Origin: Acetatifactor sp.
GTDB lineage: Bacteria > Bacillota > Clostridia > Lachnospirales > Lachnospiraceae
Assembly: GCA_024403365.1 (NCBI GenBank)
Contig: JAKSRX010000007.1
Location: 1-39,287, forward strand
Reading direction: 5' to 3'
Length of the DNA: 39,287 nucleotides
The notes under the pieces are model-generated. The model did no database searches. It had not been told where the DNA came from and saw only the letters and a list, made by a program, of their open reading frames with translations. Made by a program: the position numbers and the translations under genes. This document shows positions 8,416 to 16,979 of the stretch, one piece after another (within the stretch, counting starts at the first letter, position 1; each line of letters starts with the position of its first letter).

Positions 8416-9136
8416 AGAGAACGAGCGAATAGATGAACTGCAGCGGAACGGATACAAGATCATCCAGGATCCGGACCGTTTCTGCTTCGGAATGGATGCA
8501 GTGCTGTTGACAGGGTTTGCCAATGCCAGGGAGACGGACAAGCTGCTGGATCTCGGTACCGGAACCGGTATTATCCCTATCCTGATGGAGGCAAAGTATC
8601 ATTGCCAGCACCTGACAGGACTGGAGATCCAGGCGGAAAGCGCAGATATGGCGAGACGAAGCGTGGAATTGAATGATCTTGGCAGCAGGATCACTATCAC
8701 GGACGGAGATATCAAGGAGGCAGACAGCCTGTTTCCGGCGGCTTCCTTCGATGTGATCACCTGTAATCCCCCGTATATGATCGGAATGCATGGGATCCAG
8801 AATCCGGAGGGACCCAAAGCCATAGCGCGGCATGAGGTTTTGTGTACTTTTGAAGATGTGACACGAGTGTCAGCAAAACTGTTGAAGCCGGGAGGACATT
8901 TTTTCCTGGTGCACAGACCCTTCAGACTGGCAGAGATCATCACTACGTTAGTGAAATATAAATTGGAGCCCAAGCGTATGCAGTTGGTGTATCCTTATGC
9001 GGATAAGGAGCCCAATATGGTGCTGCTTGAGGCGGTACGAGGCGGAAAACCTCGCATGACGGTGGAAAAACCATTGATCGTGTATAAGGAACCGGGCGTA
9101 TATATGCCCGAGATCTATGATATTTACGGATATTGA
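8399..9136 (+). CDS. YabB/TrmN6-type SAM-dependent methyltransferase
   Basis: This 245-residue class I methyltransferase belongs to the family of E. coli TrmN6 (YfiC), which methylates N6 of A37 in tRNA-Val. The N-terminus reads 'ENERIDELQRNGYKIIQ' and 'FCFGMDAVLL', both typical. The SAM-binding motif I is 'LLDLGTGTGIIPI', and the catalytic NPPY occupies 123-126. The start at ATG 8399 overlaps the ricT stop; the upstream ATG 8360 has its AGGAG only two bases away and adds 13 non-conserved residues. The gene stops one base into a spurious TTG and 17 bases before rsmI, as in the Bacillus yabB-yabC order. Confidence 0.9.
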   Translation: MTVSLKENERIDELQRNGYKIIQDPDRFCFGMDAVLLTGFANARETDKLLDLGTGTGIIPILMEAKYHCQHLTGLEIQAESADMARRSVELNDLGSRITITDGDIKEADSLFPAASFDVITCNPPYMIGMHGIQNPEGPKAIARHEVLCTFEDVTRVSAKLLKPGGHFFLVHRPFRLAEIITTLVKYKLEPKRMQLVYPYADKEPNMVLLEAVRGGKPRMTVEKPLIVYKEPGVYMPEIYDIYGY

Positions 9137-9153
9137 TCGGAAAGGAGCAAGCT

Positions 9154-9996
9154 GTGGCAGGAACGTTATATTTATGTGCAACACCCATAGGCAATTTGCA
9201 GGATATGACGCCTCGCGTGGTGGAAACACTGCGTACCGTGGATGTGATCGCGGCAGAGGATACCAGGAACAGTATCAAGCTCCTGAACCATTTTGATATC
9301 CATACTCCTATGACCAGCTATCATGAGTACAACAAGGTGGAGAAAGCGAGACAGCTGATCGGTCAGATGCTTTCCGGCACCAACGTGGCTTTGATCACGG
9401 ATGCAGGCACTCCCGCGATCTCCGATCCCGGAGAAGTGCTGGTAGCCATGTGCCACGAGAGCGGCGTTCCGGTGACCTCTTTGCCGGGTCCTGCTGCTTG
9501 TATCACGGCGCTGACTCTGTCAGGTCTGCCTACCAGAAGATTCTGCTTCGAGGGCTTCCTGCCTGCAGAGAAGAAGGAGAGAAAGGCGATCCTGGAGGAA
9601 CTTGCCGGGGAGACCCGAACCATGATCCTCTATGAAGCACCCCATCACCTGGTGAAGACTCTGGAAGAGTTGTACGGTGCGCTGGGCGAGCGCAAGATCA
9701 CTCTCTGCAGAGAACTGACCAAGAAGTTCGAGACGATCCTGCCGACGACTCTGGAGAAGGCACTGGAATATTACAAGGAAGAAGAGCCTCGCGGCGAGTA
9801 TGTTCTGGTACTGGCGGGCAAAAGTCCCGAGGAAAAGCGCAAGGAAGAGATCGCTTCCTGGGAAGATATGACCATTGAGGAACATATGGCCCATTATGAA
9901 GCTCAGGGAATGGATCGTAAAACTGCCATGAAGCAGGTTGCGAAGGACAGAGGCCTGGGTAAGCGTGACATCTACGCCTATCTCAACAAGGACTGA
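9154..9996 (+). CDS. rsmI: 16S rRNA (cytidine-1402-2'-O)-methyltransferase
   Basis: The 280-residue protein methylates the ribose of C1402 in the decoding site of 16S rRNA, using SAM. It opens with 'GTLYLCATPIGNLQDMTPR', followed by 'AAEDTRN', 'SYHEYNK', 'LITDAGTPAISDPG' and 'PGPAACITAL', the ordered signatures of the tetrapyrrole methylase-fold RsmI family. The GTG start at 9154 has AAGGAG (9142-9147) six bases before it. The in-frame TTG at 9133 lies inside the previous stop and has no ribosome site. Confidence 0.96.
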   Translation: MAGTLYLCATPIGNLQDMTPRVVETLRTVDVIAAEDTRNSIKLLNHFDIHTPMTSYHEYNKVEKARQLIGQMLSGTNVALITDAGTPAISDPGEVLVAMCHESGVPVTSLPGPAACITALTLSGLPTRRFCFEGFLPAEKKERKAILEELAGETRTMILYEAPHHLVKTLEELYGALGERKITLCRELTKKFETILPTTLEKALEYYKEEEPRGEYVLVLAGKSPEEKRKEEIASWEDMTIEEHMAHYEAQGMDRKTAMKQVAKDRGLGKRDIYAYLNKD

Positions 9997-10008
9997 TCGG
10001 AGGATACT

Positions 10009-10188
10009 ATGGCTGTTTCAAATTGTGACGCATGTGTCAATTATGTATACGATGAAGATTATGAATGCTACTGCTGTCTGGTAAATCTGGATGAGGATGA
10101 GATGTATCGCTTCCTTTCCGGCACCCAGAAGGAGTGCCCGTACTTCAGATTAGATGATGAGTACGCAGTGGTAAGGCATCAGATATAA
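10009..10188 (+). CDS. Small Cys-rich protein, DUF6472-like
   Basis: This 59-residue ORF starts at ATG 10009 behind CGGAGG, 12 bases after rsmI. The product has Cys at 6, 9, 20, 22 and 23 and one near 41 ('KECPYFR'), set in an acidic background rich in Asp, Glu and Tyr. That pattern suggests metal binding. From memory it matches a short family common in Lachnospiraceae (DUF6472), but I cannot check this. It is probably the last gene of the 1.8-10 kb run, with a long stable hairpin immediately downstream. Confidence 0.8.
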   Translation: MAVSNCDACVNYVYDEDYECYCCLVNLDEDEMYRFLSGTQKECPYFRLDDEYAVVRHQI

Positions 10189-10197
10189 GATTATTTC

Positions 10198-10246
10198 AGC
10201 GCTTCCGCTCCTGCATAGGCAGGGGTGGGAGCGTTGTTGCCTTTTA
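10198..10246 (+). terminator. Strong hairpin, probable terminator with an interrupted T tract
   Basis: Bases 10200-10214 pair fully with 10219-10233 (15 pairs, three of them G-U) around an ATAG loop. The following TTGTTGCCTTTT is a poor T tract. It lies after the DUF6472-like gene and 22 bases before the next start, so it may be a terminator or a structured leader. Confidence 0.55.
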
Positions 10247-10267
10247 CGGAAGGAGAAAGGGAAATAA

Positions 10268-12202
10268 ATGAATACACAGTTTCAGGAAGAAACCTATGCA
10301 TGGGCACTTCAATTTGTAGGGAAGATGTACAAAGACCTGCTGTCGGGAGGATTATTTCTGGCCATCGCCTTGCTGGTTTTGTGTCTCGTTTGCTCGGTAC
10401 TTGCGTACACGAAGAATCTGAAAAAAGCATACATAAGCGGAGAAGGATTGAATAAGATCCCTCATTATGTGCTGATGCTTTTGCAGATCCTGTTGGCGAT
10501 AGCGGTAGTGATCAGTGGAAAACTGCCCATTTACGCAGGCCTGGTACCCTTGATCGTAGCGATCCCGACCGCGGTGCAGTTGTTCCGAAAGAGGACCACA
10601 GGTGTGATCCTTGCTATAAGTAGTGTATGGATCAGCGGTTTGTTTCTGGTGATGAGTGATCTGGCGCTGGTAATGAGTGACAAAGCTGAACTGGGAGAAT
10701 ATTCCGCACCGGCAATGTTTTCGGTGTATGCAGCATCGGATATTCTGGTTCTGCGCGCCATTGGATTAGAGATGGTTCTGTGCATTGGTACCGTGTATAT
10801 GATAGGGTACTACGCGAAGGCAAGATTTGTGCTGATGAATACCTACAGACAGGAACTGGAGCAGCTCAGCTGTTGCGACTGCGGATATCCTTTGCTTTCG
10901 GACAATCACTTCTGCCCTGTGTGCGGCAAAGAGATACAGACGGAAAGCACAGAAGTGAATTTTGAGGCCCTGGATCAGGGAAAGAGATGTGTCAAGTGCG
11001 GCGCGGATCTGGACTCTGAAGGAAATTGCAGAAAGTGTGGAGATACCACCTTCCGTAAGATATTTATGGAAGCAGCGATGCAGGAGTTTATGAACAAAGC
11101 CAAGGGAATTGCCTTGATGATCCTGGTGGCATTGTTGATCCTGCCTCCCATGTTGGGAAAAGGAGTTCATTGGTCACTGACTAACGGACTCATCGATTCC
11201 GAGGCTGCATATGTGCAGGCACTTGCCGCATATCTGAATGAGCCGGAGATCTATCCGGATGAGGAGTGGCAGAGATCCTTTGCACTTGCTCATGAGGATC
11301 TGTATGACAAAGATATGCGTATCTTTGATGTCAATATGCGCCGAATCAAGCAGGATGACCTGCTGTATTATATTCGATTCTCCGAAGCAGGCTATCTGCG
11401 AGAGATCGTAATGGAACAGATGTGGAATGCGGTTTCCGAGAATAACGATGATGCGGCCATGGCGCTGGCGCCTACCTTCGACCACACGATCCATGAGCAG
11501 GAGGGAGCTCTGGAGGAGGCATTTCTCAGTGCCCAGGGTCAGAAAAATATCTTCACCACCTTTATTATGATCTTGGTGAATGGTCTGCGCTTCTATACCT
11601 CCTTCACCAGTTTGTGGGTTCTGGCAGTGATTCTGACGGTGGCAGTGGTGCTCCTTGCAGTCCTTACTGTATTGCTCTGCATGCGAAATCCTGTGATCAG
11701 ACAGGGTGCTTTCGAGAGAAAGGCGGTTTCACAGGCCGGATTCGGCAAAAAGAAGGAGAAGATCACCAAGGAGACCGTGCTTGCCTATGTGGCAGTCTTT
11801 GCAGTGTTCTTCGGCGCTTTCTTCCTCTTCTCCAAATTGCAGAAGCCGGAGGAGCCGGGCTTTCATGATTATCTGCAGGCCGCAGTTATGGAGGCAGGAA
11901 TGCCTTTGGTCAATGTTATGACCTGCGGCACGGAAGGAAATGTCAGCGAATTGGCAGAGGTGCAGTTGGCGGCACTGGCTAAGCTTCAGACCGTGGAAAG
12001 AGGGGAAGATACCCTGGGAGTATACGATGATTTGGACGCCCTGCTTCCTGCACTGGAAGAAAGCCTGGAGGCTTTGGCAGTATCGGGTGAGCCGAACAGC
12101 GAGCTGGTTCAGGAGTATCTGTCTGCACAGTTGGAAGCAATGACCATCGTACAGCAGATCATGGCAGCGGATGCATTGACGACCACAGCCGGATTATTTT
12201 AA
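10268..12202 (+). CDS. Large integral membrane protein with two zinc ribbons
   Basis: The 644-residue product is not a family I recognise. Five hydrophobic segments lie in the first 180 residues (about 27-47, 66-84, 87-106, 113-135 and 157-182). Two cytosolic-type zinc ribbons follow: CxxC pairs at 202/205 with 216/219, and at 241/244 with 254/257. A further segment lies at about 280-297, then a soluble helical region of about 140 residues, two more segments (near 445-475 and 505-525) and an acidic helical tail. The ribbons suggest binding of nucleic acid or protein at the membrane. ATG 10268 follows AAAGGG. It stands alone between a hairpin and the coat-like genes. Confidence 0.85.
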   Translation: MNTQFQEETYAWALQFVGKMYKDLLSGGLFLAIALLVLCLVCSVLAYTKNLKKAYISGEGLNKIPHYVLMLLQILLAIAVVISGKLPIYAGLVPLIVAIPTAVQLFRKRTTGVILAISSVWISGLFLVMSDLALVMSDKAELGEYSAPAMFSVYAASDILVLRAIGLEMVLCIGTVYMIGYYAKARFVLMNTYRQELEQLSCCDCGYPLLSDNHFCPVCGKEIQTESTEVNFEALDQGKRCVKCGADLDSEGNCRKCGDTTFRKIFMEAAMQEFMNKAKGIALMILVALLILPPMLGKGVHWSLTNGLIDSEAAYVQALAAYLNEPEIYPDEEWQRSFALAHEDLYDKDMRIFDVNMRRIKQDDLLYYIRFSEAGYLREIVMEQMWNAVSENNDDAAMALAPTFDHTIHEQEGALEEAFLSAQGQKNIFTTFIMILVNGLRFYTSFTSLWVLAVILTVAVVLLAVLTVLLCMRNPVIRQGAFERKAVSQAGFGKKKEKITKETVLAYVAVFAVFFGAFFLFSKLQKPEEPGFHDYLQAAVMEAGMPLVNVMTCGTEGNVSELAEVQLAALAKLQTVERGEDTLGVYDDLDALLPALEESLEALAVSGEPNSELVQEYLSAQLEAMTIVQQIMAADALTTTAGLF

Positions 12203-12248
12203 TGAATTTTGATCCCTCTGCATAAAATTAAGTCATTCGGGGAAACTA

Positions 12249-12274
12249 TCCTTGCAATAAAAAAGCAAGGAGGG
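12249..12274 (+). promoter_or_regulatory. Hairpin overlapping the ribosome site of the coat-like gene
   Basis: TCCTTGC (12249-12255) pairs with GCAAGGA (12265-12271) around a 9-base A-rich loop. The 3' arm contains most of the AAGGAGGG site (12267-12274) used by the start at 12280. Confidence 0.45.
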
Positions 12275-12279
12275 TTACT

Positions 12280-12465
12280 ATGAGCAATATTTCAGAATTG
12301 GATCTTCAGAATCTTCGCCATCTGATCGGCGGTTATGACACCACCAGATGCAAATTGCAGGAGTACGCGAAGCAGGCAACAGATCCTCAGGTAAAGCAGT
12401 TTTTTGAAAAAGGTGCAAGATCTGCCATGGACAACAAGCAGAAGCTGATGGAGTTTTTGCAGTAG
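12280..12465 (+). CDS. Small ferritin-like/coat-associated protein
   Basis: The 61-residue product appears all-helical, with two amphipathic stretches ('LDLQNLRHLIGGYDTT' and 'QVKQFFEKGARSAMDN') that recall the N-terminal half of CotF-type ferritin-like spore proteins. It has no signal peptide and no Cys apart from one. The start is secured by AAGGAGGG five bases before ATG 12280. The similarly sized helical gene at 12546 follows after 80 bases and ends at a shared terminator, so the pair is likely one operon. Spore localisation is inferred from family resemblance only. Confidence 0.8.
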   Translation: MSNISELDLQNLRHLIGGYDTTRCKLQEYAKQATDPQVKQFFEKGARSAMDNKQKLMEFLQ

Positions 12466-12545
12466 CGCAGACCCGGGAAAAACGGGTTCGAATGCGCGCT
12501 GCCATCCGGACCGTCACTTTTTAGCCGCGCAGAAATGAGGATAGT

Positions 12546-12806
12546 ATGGAATTACAGGAAAAGGTAATGGTTGCCGATACACTTGCAGGCATCAACGGCG
12601 AGCTGCTTCGTTATGCGGAGATGATTCCCCAGTCTGAGAACAAAGAACTGAAACAGACCTTGAGACAGCTTCGAAACGCTTGCGAACAGTCTCAGGAGGA
12701 GATCTATCAGATCGCCAGAGACAAGGGGTATTACGTGCCCGCTTCCAAGGCCACGAAGGAAGAGGTGGCTCACGTAAAGCAGTTGTTTACACAGGGAACG
12801 TTATAA
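12546..12806 (+). CDS. CotF-like spore coat protein
   Basis: The 86-residue helical protein ends its second helix with 'YQIARDKGYYVPASKA', which matches the 'RGWYxP.A' ending of CotF-family coat proteins. The N-terminal helix (residues 1-28, 'KVMVADTLAGINGELLRYAEM') fits the same ferritin-like pattern. GAGGAT lies five bases ahead of ATG 12546. It follows the 61-residue gene and precedes a strong terminator. Assembly in the spore coat is known for the family; whether this copy does so is inference. Confidence 0.85.
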   Translation: MELQEKVMVADTLAGINGELLRYAEMIPQSENKELKQTLRQLRNACEQSQEEIYQIARDKGYYVPASKATKEEVAHVKQLFTQGTL

Positions 12807-12815
12807 GAAAATAGG

Positions 12816-12845
12816 AAGGTCGCTCCAGTTTGGAGCGGCCTTTTT
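12816..12845 (+). terminator. Rho-independent terminator of the coat-like pair
   Basis: A stem of at least ten pairs (12818-12827 with 12831-12840) closes a GTT loop and is followed by TTTTT. Confidence 0.92.
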
Positions 12846-12867
12846 CGCGGAAAAATGGAGGAACTCT

Positions 12868-12896
12868 GGAAATACAGAGGCAGAACGTGCTATAAT
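12868..12896 (+). promoter_or_regulatory. Extended -10 promoter that predicts a leaderless mRNA
   Basis: A perfect TGCTATAAT (12888-12896) lies 17 bases after TGGAAA (12868-12873). Normal spacing puts the transcription start at 12903, which is the A of the ATG used here. Confidence 0.65.
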
Positions 12897-12902
12897 AAAC
12901 CT

Positions 12903-13349
12903 ATGGATAATTTATTTTTGGTACTTGGAATATTGATCATTTTCATATTGATAGTGTTCGCTGTGGTCATGCTTAGAAAAGGGCGTCATTCCTTTGCGGA
13001 GATGGATACCCTGGAAGGTCATGACTTTGAGTATTTCTGCGCGGATCTGCTTCGAAGAAGAGGCTTTCAACAGGTGGAAGTCACCAAGGGAAGCGGGGAT
13101 TACGGCGTGGATATTCTGGCGGAGAAGGAAGGGGTCACCTACGGGATCCAGTGTAAGTGTTATGCGGAGCCGGTGGGCGTGAAGGCGGTGCAGGAGGCCT
13201 ACGCAGGGAAGGAATACTATGATCGTATGGTAGGCGCTGTGATGACAAACCAGTATTTTACCCAGCCTGCGGTAGAAGCGGCAAAAAAGCTGAAGATCCT
13301 GCTCTGGGACCGGGGATACATAGAGAGTATGCTGGAAGAGAAGGAGTAG
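12903..13349 (+). CDS. Membrane-anchored Mrr_cat-type restriction endonuclease-like protein
   Basis: The product is 148 residues from ATG 12903. One transmembrane segment (about 4-23) is followed by a compact PD-(D/E)xK nuclease-like domain: 'GHDFEYFCADLLRRRGF' (39-55), 'GDYGVDIL' with candidate catalytic Asp70, and 'GIQCKCY' with Gln83 and Lys85. The ending 'LWDRGYIESML' is also typical of Mrr_cat proteins. No modification methylase is nearby, so this is not a visible restriction-modification system. The gene has its own promoter and no ribosome site. An in-frame ATG at 12855 lies ahead of the promoter -10 and has no ribosome site either. Its 3' 92 bases overlap the convergent DUF885 gene. 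Confidence 0.88.
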   Translation: MDNLFLVLGILIIFILIVFAVVMLRKGRHSFAEMDTLEGHDFEYFCADLLRRRGFQQVEVTKGSGDYGVDILAEKEGVTYGIQCKCYAEPVGVKAVQEAYAGKEYYDRMVGAVMTNQYFTQPAVEAAKKLKILLWDRGYIESMLEEKE

Positions 13350-15177
13350 TGAAACTGTCCTCCTCTATCCATTCCCTTAAGGAAGCAAAGTCTGCGGGAC
13401 CATAATTTAATAAAAAGGTGTGAAAACGAAGGGCGGTGTAATCATCGCCCCATTTTTTTGCCGCAAGTTCCCGTAAGGTTAAGATCTCAAGGTAGCCCAG
13501 ATAATACTTCGGGTAATTGCAGGGCTCCCCGGCGATGTAGGAGTAGATGCTCTCCACGCTTTCCGGATCGGTGATACCTAAGGGGCACAGAGTCTCTGCG
13601 ATCTGCGACGGAGAGGCATTGTCATAGTGGATAGCGATATCCAGAAGAGAATACAGGCAAAGCAGGAGGCTGCGGTTGTGTTTCTCCAATTGGATGCAGA
13701 TTTTTTCCTGTTTGGATCCCTGTTTTGCGGCATAGGCAGAAGCATAGTCATAGGCATAGAATTCCGTATAGATTGCCCAACCTTCCTGAAAACCACCGTA
13801 GTGCAACAAGGTTTCCCCGGGAAGTACAGGGAAAAGTGCCTGCCCGGACTTGCGGAACAGATCCTGATAGAGATGCCCGGGATATCCCTCGTGAGCCAGA
13901 GTAGTATAAGTGTCCACGCCGTCGGAAGTTTTGGAAGGATTGATGTAGATGACACTGTTTCGGCAATCATCGATAGGGGCTGTGAGATAAAAGGCGGGGG
14001 CACAGTAGTCACAGAGTGAAGCATTGACTTCCTTCACGGCCAGAGTGTTTGTGCCTGCCACGGGCAGAGGCGGAAAATCTGCCGCCATGCAGCTCTGTAG
14101 ATCGGCTAACATATCCTCCGGAGAACGGTTTTGAAAGGAGGTATAAGCACCGGAGGTGAACAACTTTGCTGCTTCCGGATGCTCTCGCAGGGTGTTTTGC
14201 AGAAAGAAGTATTCTTGTTCATACTGTTTTTCCAGTAAGGCGCGGATCTCCGAAACAGGCCGGGAAGATCCGGTGGAACTTTGCAACAGTAAGGAGTAGT
14301 ATTCCTGTCCGCCCGGGAGAGCGGCTAGCCCCCGGGGAAGGATGGACTTATCTTCCAGAGCAAGCAGCCCTTCTTTCAGGGAAGCGTAGGCCGGAAGGAT
14401 CTTGTCGAGCAAAAGCCGATCGTTTTCCCGAAGATACCCCTCGGCAGACTCTTCGGAGAGAAGACCTTCGGAAATAAGAACTTCCAATTTCTCGTGAAAA
14501 GTCGTCTGGAGAAAATGTCGCCCCATTTTTACAGACTGTAAAGTGACAATAGTGTCACATTGCTTTGCGGCCTCTTCTAATCGGGAATAAGGCATGGGAT
14601 TGCCGGCGGCGTTTTTTTCCTGCTCATAGAGTAAAAGGGAAGCATAATAGTCCGGTACCTGAGACAGCAGCGCAAGATAGTCCTCCACGTCCCGGACCCC
14701 ACGGAAGGCATATTCCGCCAGAAGGATCGGAAGCTCCGCGTGGATGCCGGAGGTGGGAGAAAAGGGTTCGTTTTGATATTCATATGCATTTATTTCCTGA
14801 GAGAGTTCCAGGGAATTTGTCAGCAAAGTATAGAGCCTGGCGTCTTGCGGATCTAGTTTTTCCTTTCGAATGCGATGCAGTTCATCCAGAACCTCTGTCA
14901 GGCGCCGCCCGGAAGCCTCTCTGGCGGAAGCATCGTAACAGGGCAGGGTCGGCTCGTAATCGGTTATTCCGAAGGCGGCAGGGTCGGCAAGAGTATAATG
15001 CAGATCCAGTGTGTTTGCGTACATTTCCTCCAGAAAGAGAGTCTGCGTAAGGGAATGAAAGGCTCGCTCATCTTTGTGCAAATACATGCGAGACAGCAGA
15101 AAAAAGCAGAGGACCAATAGAATGAGACCAAAGAAAAGGAATAGTTTTTTGCGACGTTCAGACAAGGAAAATACCAC
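13258..15177 (-). CDS. Membrane-anchored DUF885 family protein, putative metallopeptidase
   Basis: The frame stays open from 15234 down to 13258. I place the start at GTG 15177, giving 639 residues, because a -10-like TATACT lies just upstream; TTG 15165 is an equal alternative. A transmembrane segment follows in the first 35 residues. The DUF885 signature HEGYPGH (429-435, counting from 15177) and the downstream 'EGWAIYTEF' provide the presumed zinc ligands and Glu, as in M32-like peptidases. Family members are thought to be exopeptidases, but the substrate is unknown. Conserved sequence ends near 'YGPADFASLREWIEE'; the last 30 or so residues are read from the strand opposite the Mrr-type gene and look like non-conserved tail. 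Confidence 0.88.
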   Translation of the reverse strand: MVFSLSERRKKLFLFFGLILLVLCFFLLSRMYLHKDERAFHSLTQTLFLEEMYANTLDLHYTLADPAAFGITDYEPTLPCYDASAREASGRRLTEVLDELHRIRKEKLDPQDARLYTLLTNSLELSQEINAYEYQNEPFSPTSGIHAELPILLAEYAFRGVRDVEDYLALLSQVPDYYASLLLYEQEKNAAGNPMPYSRLEEAAKQCDTIVTLQSVKMGRHFLQTTFHEKLEVLISEGLLSEESAEGYLRENDRLLLDKILPAYASLKEGLLALEDKSILPRGLAALPGGQEYYSLLLQSSTGSSRPVSEIRALLEKQYEQEYFFLQNTLREHPEAAKLFTSGAYTSFQNRSPEDMLADLQSCMAADFPPLPVAGTNTLAVKEVNASLCDYCAPAFYLTAPIDDCRNSVIYINPSKTSDGVDTYTTLAHEGYPGHLYQDLFRKSGQALFPVLPGETLLHYGGFQEGWAIYTEFYAYDYASAYAAKQGSKQEKICIQLEKHNRSLLLCLYSLLDIAIHYDNASPSQIAETLCPLGITDPESVESIYSYIAGEPCNYPKYYLGYLEILTLRELAAKKWGDDYTALRFHTFLLNYGPADFASLREWIEEDSFTTPSLPAYSLCIPGPRAGSSAFLPLLPQAG

Positions 15178-15195
15178 CGAAAAGCGACTTGTTAC

Positions 15196-15201
15196 AGTAT
15201 A
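15196..15201 (-). promoter_or_regulatory. Candidate -10 of the DUF885 gene
   Basis: The minus strand reads TATACT here and would start transcription near 15189. No good -35 is seen. It lies back to back with the plus-strand kinase promoter. Confidence 0.4.
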
Positions 15202-15242
15202 TGTGAGGCCGTATCCGATATGCCGAAAAGGCAAGTGATATA

Positions 15243-15272
15243 TTGACTTGTTGTGGCTTTTTGCCCTATACT
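15243..15272 (+). promoter_or_regulatory. Promoter of the pentulose kinase operon
   Basis: TTGACT (15243-15248) and TATACT (15267-15272) are 18 bases apart. The leader of about 78 bases contains a small dyad, TCCC/GGGA, around 15325, which could be an operator. Confidence 0.7.
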
Positions 15273-15356
15273 AGAAGCAGATGTCATAAAACGATTTACA
15301 CAAAAAAATAAAGATCATGTCCCTTAGGGATGATAAAAATCAGGAGGATCATAAGA

Positions 15357-16955
15357 ATGAGCGAAGCAATCAAGAAAGCAATCGCAGAAGGCCGCACCGC
15401 CCTTGGTATCGAGTTTGGTTCCACCAGAATCAAAGCAGTTCTGGTAGACGAGACCCACCAGCCCATCGCAATGGGTACCCATGACTGGGAGAACCGTCTG
15501 GAGAACAACATCTGGACTTACAGCCTGGAGGATATCTGGAACGGTCTGCAGGGCTGTTACAGAAGTTTGGCTGAAGACGTAAAGGCAAAGTACGGTGAGG
15601 CACTTACCACCATCGGCAGCATCGGTTTTTCCGGTATGATGCATGGTTATATGCCTTTCAATGCGGCAGGTGAGCTGATGGTTCCCTTCCGTACCTGGAG
15701 AAATACCATGACCGAGGAGGCTTGTAAGGAGCTGACTCCTCTTTTCAACTTTAACATTCCTCAGAGATGGAGCATCGCGCATCTGTATCAGGCAGTTCTT
15801 TCCAAGGAAGCGCATGTAAAGGACATCACCTTCTTCACCACTCTGGCTGGCTACATTCATTGGATGCTTTCCGGTGAGAAGGTAATGGGTATCGGCGAAG
15901 CTTCCGGTATGTTCCCCATCGATTCCGAGATCAGAGATTATGATAAGAAGATGATGCAGCAGTTCGATGAGCTGGCAGCAAGCAAGGGTATGCCCTGGAA
16001 ACTGGAAGAGATCCTTCCCAAGGTTCTCTGCGCAGGCGAGAATGCAGGTGCTCTGACCGAAGCAGGTGCAAAGCTCTTGGATCCCACCGGCACACTGAAG
16101 GCAGGCATTCCTATGTGCCCTCCCGAAGGTGATGCAGGTACCGGTATGGTAGCAACCAACGCAGTAAAGGTTCGTACCGGTAATATTTCCGCAGGTACTT
16201 CTATCTTCTCTATGGTAGTAACCGAGAAGGCACTGGAGAAGGTACACGAGGAGATCGATATGGTAACCACTCCCGATGGTTTCCCTGTAGCAATGGTTCA
16301 CTGCAACAACTGTACTTCCGACCTGAATGCATGGGTAAATCTCTTCGACCAGTTTGCTGAGAAATTCGGCATGAAGATCGATAAGAATGATCTCTACGGC
16401 ACACTTTACAGAGAAGCACTGACCGCTGACACCGATTGCGGCGGCCTGATCTCTTACAACTACTTCTCCGGTGAGCCCGTAACCGGCCTGAACGCAGGCC
16501 GTCCTATGTTCGTACGTACACCCGACGCAAAGTTCAGCCTTGCGAACTTCATGAGAAGCAACCTCTACAGCGCAATGGCAACTCTGAAGATCGGTAACGA
16601 TATCCTGTTGAAGGAAGAGAAGGTAAAGGTCGACTCTCTGATGGGTCACGGCGGCCTCTTCAAGACTCCCGTGGTTGGTCAGCAGCTCATGGCAGCAGCA
16701 TTCAATTCCCCTGTGACTGTTATGGATACCGCAAGTGAAGGCGGCGCATGGGGTATGGCTGTTCTGGCAGCATTCATGCAGGAGAAGGCAGCAGACGAGA
16801 CTCTGCCCGACTACCTTGCAAACAAGATCTTCGCAGGCCAGACCGGAACCACCATCGCTCCTAAGGCAGAGGATGTAGCAGGCTTTGATGCTTACGTTGC
16901 AAGATATAAGAGCACACTGATCGCCGAGAAGGCAGCAGTGGAAGGCCTGAACTAA
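15357..16955 (+). CDS. FGGY-family pentulose kinase (L-ribulokinase or xylulokinase type)
   Basis: The 532-residue cytosolic kinase phosphorylates a ketose with ATP. The N-terminal actin-like phosphate motif is '[16 protein letters not shown]' (about 16-31). A '[11 protein letters not shown]' sugar-site stretch follows, then the second ATP domain with '[12 protein letters not shown]' and '[13 protein letters not shown]'. Substrate identity cannot be read directly. The next gene is an AraD-type L-ribulose-5-phosphate 4-epimerase, which favours L-ribulose, while overall the sequence resembles xylulokinase-like members. AGGAGG (15342-15347) fixes ATG 15357 rather than ATG 15330. Codon use is strongly biased (Ala almost always GCA, Lys AAG), which suggests high expression. 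Confidence 0.9.
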   Translation: MSEAIKKAIAEGRTALGIEFGSTRIKAVLVDETHQPIAMGTHDWENRLENNIWTYSLEDIWNGLQGCYRSLAEDVKAKYGEALTTIGSIGFSGMMHGYMPFNAAGELMVPFRTWRNTMTEEACKELTPLFNFNIPQRWSIAHLYQAVLSKEAHVKDITFFTTLAGYIHWMLSGEKVMGIGEASGMFPIDSEIRDYDKKMMQQFDELAASKGMPWKLEEILPKVLCAGENAGALTEAGAKLLDPTGTLKAGIPMCPPEGDAGTGMVATNAVKVRTGNISAGTSIFSMVVTEKALEKVHEEIDMVTTPDGFPVAMVHCNNCTSDLNAWVNLFDQFAEKFGMKIDKNDLYGTLYREALTADTDCGGLISYNYFSGEPVTGLNAGRPMFVRTPDAKFSLANFMRSNLYSAMATLKIGNDILLKEEKVKVDSLMGHGGLFKTPVVGQQLMAAAFNSPVTVMDTASEGGAWGMAVLAAFMQEKAADETLPDYLANKIFAGQTGTTIAPKAEDVAGFDAYVARYKSTLIAEKAAVEGLN

Positions 16956-16979
16956 GAGAGTGTTCAAAGGAGAAGAGCA

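Noticed and set aside
12855..12902. An upstream in-frame start for the Mrr-type gene
   Set aside because: It lies right after a terminator and ahead of the promoter -10, and it has no ribosome site. The extra 16 residues are not hydrophobic or conserved-looking.
12903..13349. A restriction-modification or other defence island around the Mrr-type gene
   Set aside because: No methyltransferase, specificity subunit or other defence gene is nearby. Membrane-anchored Mrr_cat proteins also occur as stand-alone genes.
15324..16967. A 547-codon open frame on the minus strand opposite the pentulose kinase gene
   Set aside because: It is a shadow produced by strongly biased codons in the real gene. 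It has no ribosome site and a low-complexity Cys/His/Leu-rich translation. The same applies to long antisense frames at 2202-3452, 5902-7146, 7234-8541, 18451-19725, 32239-33417 and 33389-34573.
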